A stretch of DNA of 64,000 bases from Scatophagus argus. Lineage: Eukaryota > Chordata > Actinopteri > Scatophagidae. The notes below the pieces were generated by a model. The model was not told the origin of the DNA. It made no database searches and saw only the letters and a list, made by a program, of their open reading frames with translations. Below are positions 34,118 through 44,660 of the stretch, in pieces (positions within the stretch are counted from its first letter, which is position 1; each line of letters starts with the position of its first letter). Location: contig NC_058497.1 in assembly GCF_020382885.2 (NCBI RefSeq), positions 20,886,330 to 20,950,329 on the forward strand, written 5' to 3'. The translations under genes were made by a program, and so were the position numbers.

Positions 34118-36000
34118 ATCTGTATGCAATGCTGCCAACTTTTTCATCATCATAATGCTGTGCGGTCTCTGGAAAATTCTGACAATTTAAGCAATATTGT
34201 GGAAAGAAAGTCAACTATGCATGGAACCATTACGAGCGCACGAACACAAACTACAACCATTTTCAGCAGTTCTCTCTGTATGGAAATGCTGTTTCCAGTG
34301 CAGGACAGAAGATTTTACATTGGATCTGAAGTGGGGTTTTTTTTGTTTTTTGCCAGTATGTTTTTTTCCTCAGTACAAGTAGTAAATTTAAACAGTTTTA
34401 GAAAAAAAAAATTAGCCCAGTCAATTATGTTGAGTCCAGTGAACCTGTGTGCATCAGGCTGTTATCATAAAATAAATAACATATTTGAGTATATATGCTT
34501 GTTACAGATTGGGAAAACTTACTTTTTCCTGTGATCGCTTCTTGTGTTTCTTTTTGTAGAGCATTTTGTGCTGTGAACAATTGTCTATATGTAATTTTAT
34601 TATATCCCACATGTTTAGCCTGTTCTTCACACTTGGTCAGACTTTGCATGTTCAAATATTGTTTTTCACAGGTTTTTCACCAGGTGTCTAAAATGCAACT
34701 TTACATGCATCAATCACACTTGTTGTTTTGGGTTGCTGAATCCAAAACAACAAAAAAAATGTATGATATATACAACATGTGCTGATGTTTGCTGTGTGGT
34801 CCATTAAAAAAATCTAAATATTCTGAAACAGATTTCATGTTAAGTCATTTAATAAAAATTTGCAACAAAACAACAACAAAAAAATGTAATTTTTGTGGCA
34901 TGTTAGATGTTAGATAGATATATTATTAAGAAGCTGCAGGAAGGCTATAAAACCAAAAAGATGTTGTAGTGAAATTCTTCCACTAATTTTGAGTTTAAAG
35001 GAGCAATAAATGATTCTGGAGAAAGATAATTGATTACTGAGTTTCACTGCAAAGCATTTTTAGCCCAAAGTTTTGATATTTGGTGAAGTGAATATAAGAC
35101 TCATCAACTATGTTTCTTCACAGTCGCTCACATACACTGACGTGCACACAGCCGACAGCTGAGAGGCTCAGACTACAGCAATGACAAAAGCGGTGTAAGG
35201 ACACTGTTTGCTCAGGATGTCATTTCTCTGCTATAGCTTTACAAAGACAAGATATCTAAAGAGTTGATTGCTGCTATATCAATGTTCAACTTCTCATATA
35301 TTTAACCTTTAATCTGTGCAAGCATTTCTGCCTGCTCCTCTTATTGCAGTTTACAATAACAGCACTTTTATATTTATAATGTGTCTTACTGAAGCACATG
35401 GTGAACTTTTGTTCTGTTCCAACAGTTTTCTGTGTTGGGAGATGTACTCTCCTGTCAGGGTATATCACGGTGACAGACAGGCTTGAAGGTACTATAAAAC
35501 TAAATGGCTAAGCAGTGTTCAGTTCATAAACACATTGAGTCATGTATCTGGATAGTTCAGAGTAAGTTTAAGTAAAACCAAAGGGGAAAAAAGACCTTAA
35601 GCACAGAGTTGTCACAATGTTAGACTTAATCATCATCCTACTGAAATTCTTAAGCTATTCTGTAGCATTCACTTGTCATTTAATTTGGAAGCCAAGATGG
35701 CACCCATTCATTTTTGTAAAAACTGCACTTCCAATGCATCGGCCAATTTTTCTGATTTCTTAATCTGGAATGCAATTTAGGCATGAGATGTTGGACAACC
35801 ACTGATCAAACTCAGCTATCCCATCCCACCTATCTGAGTGAATTTTGCTTTAGACTCAATTTTAACAGTTATCAGTCAAACTGACTGTTTGTTTAGTCCT
35901 AATTACTTACAGCCAGCAAAATATGAGGTCATACTTTGCAAAACATGACTTCGAACAATTTATAAAGATCTCCATCTCAAAGAAACTCTTTAACGTCAGT
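34118..36000. other. Intergenic, OR 3' flank
   Basis: Contains A-tracts and AT-rich sequence. The open frame right after the OR stop is untranslated flank by its composition. No supported feature. Confidence 0.55.
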
Positions 36001-36009
36001 CAATGAAGG

Positions 36010-36720
36010 ACATCAAGTCAAGTCAAGTGGTGTTTTTATTGCCATTTCAGCTGTTTACAGTAGTGCAGTGAACAGTGAAGTGACACAGTATTCATCAAAG
36101 GACCAGGTGCTACAGTACACTACATGAGAAGTTAAATACAACTTATGCATAACTATACTTAATGTAAACAATACAGACTATACATACTGCACAAAGAGCA
36201 TACGCAGTGCAAAAGAAAACAGTAAAGAAAAAAGGAGCAGCATTGTGGTTCTGTGTGGAATGTGTGAGACAGCCATAAAGTGCAGGTAAGTTAGACAGTT
36301 AATGCAATCAGTATAAACAGTATAAAATGCAGGTTGAGCAGTCATTGTGAACATTATGAGGTATAAAGTGTGGTTGTGTTGTGCGTCAGGCCGGCCTCTG
36401 AAAATTAAGGAGTCTTATGGCTTGAGGAAAGAAGCTGTTGCACAGTCTGCCTGTAAGAGCCCAGATAGCTTTCCTCAGCTTGCCCAGGAAGTGGAGCCGC
36501 TGCTGAGCTTTCTCCACAGTGGAGCGGGTGTTGAGGGCCCAGGTGAGGTTGAGGAATTTGGCGCTCTTCACTATCGCCACAGTGGAGCCGTTGATGTTCA
36601 GCAGAGAGTGCTGTTCTGAATCCACGACCATCTCTTTGGTCTTGTTGACATTCAGGTTGTTGACTTTGCACCAGTCTGTCAGTATTAACTGTGTTAACAT
36701 TTCAGTCTCTGGTATCCTAA
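36010..36720 (-). repeat. LINE reverse-transcriptase 3' fragment
   Basis: The minus strand reads LTDWCKVNNLNVNKTKEMVV, a (D/N)-rich linker, then QQRLHFLGKLRKAI and LCNSFFPQAIRLLNFQRP. This is the palm/thumb end of a non-LTR reverse transcriptase (LNVxKTKEMVVDF motif), with the 3' UTR lying at 36010-36350. Frame breaks are present. Tentatively CR1/L2/Rex-like. Confidence 0.8.
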
Positions 36721-36924
36721 ACAAAAGCTGTTTGGAAAATGCATTACATCATATATGTTTTCCTTACTGTATGTTTGTCTTGTTACAAAACCCCTCTGAG
36801 CTGCACTCTTGGGTCATATCACTGGTTACCATGTGCTTGGATGACTATAAGAGGCAGAGTCTTGAACATTATGTCTTATGACATGTTTGACTTGCGGGTG
36901 AGAAAGGATAACAAGTTGCCAAAG

Positions 36925-37018
36925 GTAAGATATCAGAAGCATGGCTGAATTTTTTCCTTCGAACAAAATCTCATATTATTCGCTTGTGATTGTGTTAACG
37001 TTTTTCTCTTTTTTTCAG
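36925..37018 (+). other. Predicted leader intron of OR at 37121
   Basis: AAAG followed by GTAAGA and, 94 bases on, a strong CTTTTTTTCAG acceptor, about 100 bases before the OR start codon. Inferred from splice signals only. Confidence 0.45.
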
Positions 37019-37120
37019 TTGAAAATTGTTCCTACATCAGTTGGCAAGAGATGACACGTTTTTCTGCAGAAGACACAACATTTACAAGAACAACTTTATA
37101 GTGTGCAGTACTGTACAGTT

Positions 37121-38062
37121 ATGTACACAAATTCATCTTCTGCACTTTTACTAACTCTGGAAACACTGAGTTTGTCTAATGCATATGTCTACCCAGCGTT
37201 TTTGTTTGGGACTTTGACATATCTACTTGTTATGTTTTGCAACTTGTTGATATTAACAACAATAGCCTTGACTAAAAAGTTACACAAGCCCATGTTTATC
37301 CTGCTCATCAACCTGCCCATTAGTGACATGGTGGGTGCTTCAGCTTTTTTCCCTCAGCTTCTTTTGAGCATTGTGACACAGAACAGGCAGATCTCCCATC
37401 CTGCATGTATCATTCAAGCTTTTCTGATTCATGTTTATGGTACAGGAAACCTGTTGATCTTGAGTGCCATGGCATATGACAGATATATTGCCATAAGTTG
37501 TCCTTTGAGGTATAATACCATCATGACTCTGCAGAACTTAGTAAGAATTATTATTTTGATATGGTTCATAAATTTCTCAATAATGGTTACGTTGTTTTTA
37601 TTGCTTGCACGGTTCAAAATTTGCAGGACGAATATAGTGGATTTGTTCTGCAACAATCCATCATTATTGAAACTGATCTGTGAGGACACCAGCGTGAACA
37701 ACTACTACGGAGTGGTTTTTATGATATTAATCCAAGGAGGACCGCTGGCTTTAATGATATTCACATATGCACAGATCCTACGAACGTGTGTTATGACTAA
37801 TCAGTCCAATGCCAGGAGAAAAGCTGTTCAGACGTGCAGCTCACATTTAATCGTTTACTTATTTCTACAGATCAATACTTTGTTTACGCTCATTGGCCAT
37901 CGAACTGAGAGTGTGTCCCCTTTTCTGAGAAGGACATTTGGTGCGTCAGTTTTAGTTTTCCCCCCGCTTTTGGACCCTATTATATATGGACTGAGAATCA
38001 AAGAACTCCGGGAATGCATAAAAATATTCCTAAAAAGAAATGCTGGTTCATCAAATGTGTAA
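37121..38062 (+). CDS. Odorant receptor with DPIIY in TM7
   Basis: Intact OR of 313 residues. The start is placed at the ATG at 37121 (MYTNSSSALLLT, sequon N4); an upstream in-frame GTG is not a credible start. Motifs: MFILLINLPISD (TM2), MAYDRYIAISCPLRYNTIMT (TM3 end; Ser where most ORs have Cys), RKAVQTCSSHL before TM6, and DPIIYGLRIKELR in TM7, with Asp instead of the usual Asn of NPxxY. Asp at this place is tolerated in many other rhodopsin-like receptors. Subfamily as neighbours, likely fish delta-like. Confidence 0.94.
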   Translation: MYTNSSSALLLTLETLSLSNAYVYPAFLFGTLTYLLVMFCNLLILTTIALTKKLHKPMFILLINLPISDMVGASAFFPQLLLSIVTQNRQISHPACIIQAFLIHVYGTGNLLILSAMAYDRYIAISCPLRYNTIMTLQNLVRIIILIWFINFSIMVTLFLLLARFKICRTNIVDLFCNNPSLLKLICEDTSVNNYYGVVFMILIQGGPLALMIFTYAQILRTCVMTNQSNARRKAVQTCSSHLIVYLFLQINTLFTLIGHRTESVSPFLRRTFGASVLVFPPLLDPIIYGLRIKELRECIKIFLKRNAGSSNV

Positions 38063-38522
38063 CCAGTTTTCAGTTTTGGTTAAATATTTTACATTCACAT
38101 GGGGAATTAAACAATTTTTTTTAAACTTATGTAATTGTACAGCTTAAACTAAGTCCCAAATCTCTATACGAAATATTTTTGATCTATGCTTTCAGTAGCA
38201 AGTTACATATTTCTTCATTTAATGATTATTTGTTTTGTGAATATGTAATCATTTAATCCTCACAATTATGTTGAAACGTGTTTCTGAGCATTTTAAAAAG
38301 AATGTTTTCAGTGCTGAAGGGATCCATCATTATTGTGACTAATTTCTTCATTTTCTCTCTCTCTCTCATATTGGTTCCTGTCATTTCCTATCATTTTATA
38401 AAAGTGACTTACAGTAGAATTGTGGAGAAATGACCTTGACTCTTTCATGTAATGCATAGTTGAACAAAATCATTATTATAAATAAAAGAAAGTTACAGCA
38501 CGCCCACATGCATCCGTATATG

Positions 38523-38876
38523 TCCATCCATCCATTTTCTATACCACTTATCTGTCAGAGTCGCAGGGGGGCTGGAGCCTATCCAAGTTGATCACGGGCG
38601 AAAGGCGGGGTTCACCCTGGACTGGTCGCCAGTCAATCGCAGGGCTGACACAGGAAGACAGACAACCACACACATCCACACTCACACCTAGGGGCAATGT
38701 AGAGTAGCCAATTAACCTAATGTGCATGTTTTTGGGACTGTGGGAGGACCCAGAGAAAACCCACGCAGGCACAGGGAGAACATGCATACTCCACACAGAA
38801 GAGCCCAGACCGGGATTCAAACCTGGAACCCTCTTGCTTTAAGGTGACAGTGCAAACTGCACCACTGTGCCGCCCC
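38523..38876 (-). repeat. tRNA-derived SINE, near full length
   Basis: Minus-orientation copy from CCATCCATCC at 38523 to GCCGCCCC at 38876, keeping both the head with A and B boxes and the tail. Confidence 0.85.
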
Positions 38877-39719
38877 ATGTCCATTTATGTATTATAAAAA
38901 TCAATTGTGCGTGTGGGTGGGTAGGTATGTTTATTTCCCAATAAAGCAGGTAAATTTAATCGCAAATTGTGGAAAATGTATGGTATGATGTGATTTGACA
39001 TTTTCTAATACCATATTTGCACATAACTAATATCGAAATGAAAAAGTGTGTGTCCCTTTTCCTGTGTTGCTGACAATGGAATAAAAGTAATTTCAATGGC
39101 AAATCTGACTTTGAGCCAAGTACTCTGTTATTTTGGTAAATGAAAAACTGGTTTAAAGAGCAAACAAATATCTGACATAAAATATAAGTATGAAAAATAA
39201 TTTGATATAAAAAAAATAAAAAGTACAAATGATTATTTATTTGAAATTCTTCTTCTTTAATTCCTTTCCTTTAGCAAACCAAAAGTGTTCGTCAATAGGA
39301 AATTCTTAGTGAAGTTGTTTAGTTAAGGAATGAATTTGGTTAATCGAATGAAAGTTGTCTGTAAATAAAAGCACGTTTATACATACCAAGATGTCTTGAA
39401 GCATTGAGGCTCTCTTTGGCTTCTCAGATTGATGTAAATGTAGAACATGAAATATGATCTCAGCTCACCACCTGTTGTAGCTGACATAGTGAGAGAAACA
39501 TTTTCTTTAGCCATCAGAAAAGAGAATTTGCAGGGTGAAGTGGCTAGTATTTAATGTCTGTATTGTTCGTGTCTGTTTTTTGTTCTCTTTCTTTTTGTGA
39601 CCTGTTTCCAGGTGACCAAGCTGGTGAGGGACATGGCATGGTTCTTGTATGTTTTTCCTCTCATGCCTGCAAACCCACAGGACTAATTGTTTCTACAAGG
39701 ATCATTGTGCATGACTTTG
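38877..39719. other. Intergenic, no gene seen
   Basis: AT-rich; nothing recognised before the LINE fragment that follows. Confidence 0.5.
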
Positions 39720-40200
39720 AATTCACAAAATCTACAGGTGGGCACAGGATCTTCTCAGGGGCAACTGTTGGACACACATGCTGCCCGTCCTCACCAGAAA
39801 AACTGGTCTATTGGATAAGCATGTTTGTGGATCAGCTACAGGACAGGTTCTCCTAGCAGAGTTGACCTGACTTTCTGTCTGACAGGAGGGAGCACATGAA
39901 GGTAGGACACATGTCTAACCCCAGACCATCAGCATTGAATCCCCCAAGGCTGGATTCTCCTCTGCTCTTCTCCCTTGTATACCAGTGACCGCAGTCATCA
40001 GAGATGAGTCCCCCTGCAGGTGGGAAACTGACCATCTGGTGATGTGCTGCAGCCAGGACAACCAGGAGCTCAGTGCTCTGAAGTCAGCGGAGATGGTAGA
40101 GGTTTTGCCAGTTGCTACTGTGGAGTCCTTCTGCTTTCGAGGCATCATCATCGTCAAGGACCTCATGAGTCTGACATCAGCTTGCCAATGACATGATGGT
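39720..40200 (+). repeat. LINE reverse-transcriptase fragment
   Basis: Across several frames the plus strand shows EKLVYWISMFVDQLQDRF, then PRLDSPLLFSLVYQ (normally PQGCVLSPLLFSLY), then LVMCCSQDNQELSALKSAEM (normally WC.xNxLxLNxxKTxEM). These are the fingers-palm-thumb signatures of a non-LTR reverse transcriptase. Many breaks; the catalytic aspartate motif is lost. Plus orientation, opposite to the one at 36010-36720. Confidence 0.7.
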
Positions 40201-40901
40201 TCACTCACTGCAATGACTGCAGATATTCTTTAAACTAATACTATGAACATTTCCACATTGCCTGCTTAGTATTTTGCACATTCCTGTATAATCTATATTT
40301 ATCTTTCTGATATGTTATTGTTAGCTAATTTTTTTATTTACTTTTGCTTTCATCTTTCTTTCTATTTTCTTTTCATATGTTTAATGTTATGCAGCAATAT
40401 ACCAAGACAAATTACTACTTTGGAAACTTACTTGGCAAAAACAAATTCTGATTGTGATTGACTTGTTAATAAGATAATGTAAACAATAATCACTGACATT
40501 TCTAACAATAATAATTTCTAACTAACTATGTTAATGTGTGGGTTGTAATCTCCCAAAGCCCTTGAAGTGTCATAACAATCTAAAGATCGATCTTAAGCCT
40601 AAGACTCAAGGGAATCGTCTGATGTTCAGCAAAAGTCATATAAAGCCATTAATCCTTCTCAACATCTTACCAGTTGGTCGTTGCCAGTATTGCTAGTGAC
40701 GATCCTCTTCATGTGTTATTGTGATATATTCAGCTTGCTCTCACTGTCCTCGCTGTATGTTTTCTTCCTGTAGTTTAAGTGGAGAACTATAAACACAACT
40801 GACTGTTGTTTATGTTCAGTATATGATATATGATGTGTCATATTTAAGTGTTGCGTATGTCTCAAAGTGAAGTGGCATGGACGTATTCAGGCTTTAATTA
40901 G
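40201..40901. other. Intergenic, no gene seen
   Basis: AT-rich upstream flank of the OR at 41094, ending in a possible leader exon. Confidence 0.5.
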
Positions 40902-41076
40902 GTAAGTCTGTACTGCACACTTTACACTGTATGTATGATAGGACTTTTTACATCACTGTTGCTTTTAGGTCTTTTCTTTTTTTCATGTCCTCCCTTGTCC
41001 TTGCTTGATTGATGTTATGTGTGAAATATTTGTGCTACTTAATAATTATTAATGATTTTTCCTTTAAACTTTATAG
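40902..41076 (+). other. Predicted leader intron of OR at 41094
   Basis: Donor TTAG/GTAAGT at 40902 and acceptor TTATAG at 41076, 17 bases before the start codon. If used, the upstream ATG at 41052 lies inside the intron. Confidence 0.5.
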
Positions 41077-41093
41077 GGTGGAAGAACATAAAT

Positions 41094-42029
41094 ATGGACA
41101 ATCTGTACAACAAGTCATCTGTTTTAACGCTAAATCGCTTTAATGTGCCCCCTGAAGCTGTCTTTCCTGCATTTCTTTTTGCTACTCTGAGTTACATGAT
41201 CATACTTTTCTGCAACCTTATTCTAATTCTCACCATTGCACTGAACAAATCCCTTCACCAGCCCATGTATCTAATTCTGCTGAACCTTCCTGTCAATGAC
41301 CTTGTAGGCTCCTCAGCAGTCTTCATGCAGGTCATCAAAGAAATACTGACAAACAGCAAGACAATGCAATACTCAGCTTGTGTAGCCCAAGCTTTTTTCA
41401 TCCACATCTATGCAGGAGGTGCGGTGTTTATTCTGACCGCCATGGCATATGACAGGTACATTGCCATATGCTGTCCTTTGAAATACAACACAGTCATGAC
41501 TAATGCTCACGTCATGAGTATAATCACAGCTCTGTGGATGAGTAATGTAGCTTTAACAGGTGTGCTTTTTTTCCTGCTCTTGCGCTTACCCCGCTGTCGA
41601 TCTGAACTTGCACACCCCTACTGTGATAATCCGTCTTTACTGTCTCTGGTCTGTGCCGACACAACCATCAATAACATTTATGGGCTTTTGTCAGTGGGTC
41701 TTACACAAGTGATAGCTAATGGGATGATTTTGTATACGTATCTCCAGATCCTTGTTGCATGCTTTAGATCCAAACAGTCAGACACAAAAGCCAAAGCTCT
41801 GCAGACTTGTGCTACACATCTGAGTGTTTTTCTACTGTTGGAGTGTCTTGGTCTTTTCACCATCATATCATACAGAATAAGAAACATTTCACCACATCTT
41901 AGACAATTCATGGGAATGTCAACATTGATTTTCCCCCCAACACTGAATCCAATCATTTATGGGCTGAAAACGAAAGAAATTCGAGTTAAACTATTGCATT
42001 TTTTAAAGACTAAAGTCCTTCCATCTTAA
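41094..42029 (+). CDS. Odorant receptor
   Basis: Intact OR of 311 residues from the ATG at 41094 (MDNLYNKSSV, sequon N6). The ATG at 41052 is in frame but would add an unusual N terminus and lies before a probable acceptor, so it is less likely. Motifs: MYLILLNLPVND (TM2), MAYDRYIAICCPLKYNTVMT (TM3 end), KALQTCATHL before TM6, NPIIYGLKTKEIR (TM7). Nearest relatives in the window are the ORs at 33179 and 37121. All expected cysteines are present and no break is seen. Confidence 0.94.
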   Translation: MDNLYNKSSVLTLNRFNVPPEAVFPAFLFATLSYMIILFCNLILILTIALNKSLHQPMYLILLNLPVNDLVGSSAVFMQVIKEILTNSKTMQYSACVAQAFFIHIYAGGAVFILTAMAYDRYIAICCPLKYNTVMTNAHVMSIITALWMSNVALTGVLFFLLLRLPRCRSELAHPYCDNPSLLSLVCADTTINNIYGLLSVGLTQVIANGMILYTYLQILVACFRSKQSDTKAKALQTCATHLSVFLLLECLGLFTIISYRIRNISPHLRQFMGMSTLIFPPTLNPIIYGLKTKEIRVKLLHFLKTKVLPS

Positions 42030-43723
42030 TGCAATGTCTGTGCTTTTATACGCAGTAAGCTATATCATACTAAATTGTGATATCATCTATGTTTCCCAAG
42101 TATAATGTTTATTTGTCTTGCTACCTTATAAATACATTTTCAGCTATAAAATCTCTTTACTTTCAGTAACATTAAAAAAAAGGTTTAGCTTTATATTCAT
42201 GAATATGTTATTAATTTTCAAAAAAACATGTGCAGTATGTTTTTAACAGTACTCAATTTTTGTCTAATTATGGTTCAAGGTGATGCAAAACAATTGCAGA
42301 CACTTGCTGGGCAAATAACTCACAATGCACAAAAAGCAATAGCACATGACCTCTGTGATGTGTATCAATTCTTTCTCCTCCAGCAGCTACTCCGAGTACA
42401 AACATTTTTTCTTTTTTACAAATAAATCATCAGTGTTTTATTTTTCAGTCAAATTGGATATTTCTCTTATCAAATATTGTGTGTTTATGCAGTGCATAGA
42501 GTTGTCAAAAAACAAGTTTCAGTAAAGCTACACATCACTACTGTTTTTGGCAGCTGATATGTTGTTTATATTCCCTAATTGTGTTCTTTTGCACAGGCTA
42601 AATAGTTGAACTTTAAAATGTTAACAGGTAACATGTAAATCCAGTGTCAAAATTTGCTGTGACCATGTAAAGTTTTTATGTTTGTCTTTCTCAAACTAAG
42701 GAATGATAAAAACAGTCAGTGAGGCACTGAAGAATATTAAATAAACAGGAAGTGAGAAAAATTAATTTTTACAGCCTGAATTCTGAGTTTCATGAGATTT
42801 TATGTGGTGCAACAGAAAAATAAAGAGAAAGAAACTGACTGAGCCATGAATTTAAAGACTTTGAGCAATCCATGCTGTCTACACACAATAATTAAAGACA
42901 TGAATGTGTATTTAAAGAGTGTAATATTACAAATAGAGAGCCGCTTGATGCACTGTGTGTTGAATATTGGGTTTTTTTTCACAAATATGAACAACAGATA
43001 ATAATTAGCTATTACACAAACTTCCATAACAAATTACAATCACTTCTTTATATTACTGAGTGTATTCTTGATGCAATTACAGCAGAGGGCACTATTGGTA
43101 CACACTACACTAATTCATAATAACAAGAAAGCACATGCATTTGTTCTCACACTTTATGGATGCATGGGATCCATTTTGTGTGATCAGCTGCCCTCTTGTG
43201 TCTTGTGAGGTGGGTAGACTGCAGACATATAGACCTGAACCACATGAAGCTAAGGTACCAGTCAGGTCTTAATGCGCCACAAAACCATCAATGAAGACTA
43301 AGCATAACAAAACAACAACAAGCTTTAGTACTCTCAAAGAAATTATGTGGCTATATGTGGATTCAGATATAACTGAAAGCATATAAAACTGAATCTGTGC
43401 TGTTTTACATTACAATTTGTTGACCGTTACATATGAGGAAAACAAACTAAACTAAACTGTGACCACCATTAATAAGGAACAACCACACTGTGAGCATCCT
43501 TGATGTGACAATTGTGACAAAATGAGCAGTTACACAAATGATTTTATCAAGACTTGAACAATGATAACTTTATACCAGTAATTAAGATATTTAGAAGGAC
43601 AGATGATCGAGTTTTGAAATACTAAGTGCCACAAGATTGAAATATTCATCCCAGTGGCAGTTTAATAATAACAACATGTACTTCACTGGTAATGCATATT
43701 TTGTATGGATATGCACTTCAGAG
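42030..43723. other. Intergenic, no gene seen
   Basis: AT-rich 3' flank of the OR, then unremarkable sequence up to the SINE. No supported frames. Confidence 0.6.
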
Positions 43724-44078
43724 CGGGTGGCACGGTGGTGCAGTGGTTAGCACTGTCGCCTCATAGCAAGAGGGTTCCAGGTTCGAATCCCGGTCTGGGC
43801 CCTTATGCCCTATGTGGAGTTTGCATGTTCTCCCTGTGCCTGCGTGGGTTTTCTCCGGGTACTCCGGGTTCTCCGGCTTCCTCCCACAATACCAAAAACA
43901 TGCACATTAGGTTAATTGGCTACTATACATTAGCCCTAGGTGTGAGTGTGAGAGTGTGTGGTTGTTTGTCTTTGTGTGTTGGCCCTGCGATTGACTGGCG
44001 ACCAGTCCAGGGTGCACCCCGCCTCTCGCCCGTAGTCAGCTGGGACCTTGACGGATAAGCGGTATAGAAAATGGATGG
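43724..44078 (+). repeat. Full-length tRNA-derived SINE with target-site duplication
   Basis: Head carries a perfect pol III A box (TGGTGCAGTGG) and B box (GGTTCGAATCC), then a body and a tail of ATGG repeats. A 13 bp direct repeat, ATGCACTTCAGAG, flanks it (43711-43723 and 44079-44091), showing insertion by target-primed retroposition. This is the best-preserved of about five copies in the window. Confidence 0.93.
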
Positions 44079-44091
44079 ATGCACTTCAGAG

Positions 44092-44640
44092 AAGGGACTG
44101 AGCTGGAGGTGGGTGGTAAGAAACAGGAAGAGATGGAATGCAAGCCTCACATCACCAAGAACAATATCAAGGGTCACTACAGCTGTGGAAACGTATTCGG
44201 TGGAGTGATGAATCAGGCCTTTCTGTATGGCAATCTGATGGGCAGGTCTGGGTTTCATGGATGCCAGGAGACTGTTACCTGCCTGATTGCACTGTGCCAA
44301 CTGTAAAGTTTGGTGGAGGAGGGATAATAGTATTTGTCAGGGTTTGGACTCGGCCCCTTAATTCCAGTGAAATGAAGGGAAATCTTAATGCTTCAGCATA
44401 CCAAGACATTTTGGACGATGCTTTGCTCCCAACTTTGTGGCACCAGTTTGTTGAAGCTCCATAAAGACATGATTGGATGAGTTTGGTGTGGAAGAACTTG
44501 ACTGACCTCAACCCCATCCAACACTTTTGGGATGAACTGGAACGGAAAGTGTGAGCCAGGCCTTTTGGTCCAACATCATTGACTGATCTCAGAAATGCAG
44601 AAATGATCCCAGAAGAATGTAATTTAAATATACATATGTG
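44092..44640 (+). mobile_element. Tc1-like transposon remnant
   Basis: Reading across frames shows RIRWSDESGLSVWQSDGQVW, then PTVKFGGGGIIV and LTDLNPIQHFWDELERKV, the D-D-E core region of a Tc1 transposase. The DNA-binding half and both inverted repeats are missing or unrecognisable, and frame breaks and a stop are present. It is clearly older than, and distinct from, the neighbouring complete element. Confidence 0.85.
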
Positions 44641-44660
44641 TGTGTGTGTATATATATATA

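Noticed and set aside
34124-34534. 136-codon frame after an OR stop
   Set aside because: Composition is that of AT-rich untranslated flank; no domain.
43733-43800. tRNA gene
   Set aside because: A and B boxes are present but belong to the SINE head; the element continues into SINE body and tail and has a target duplication.
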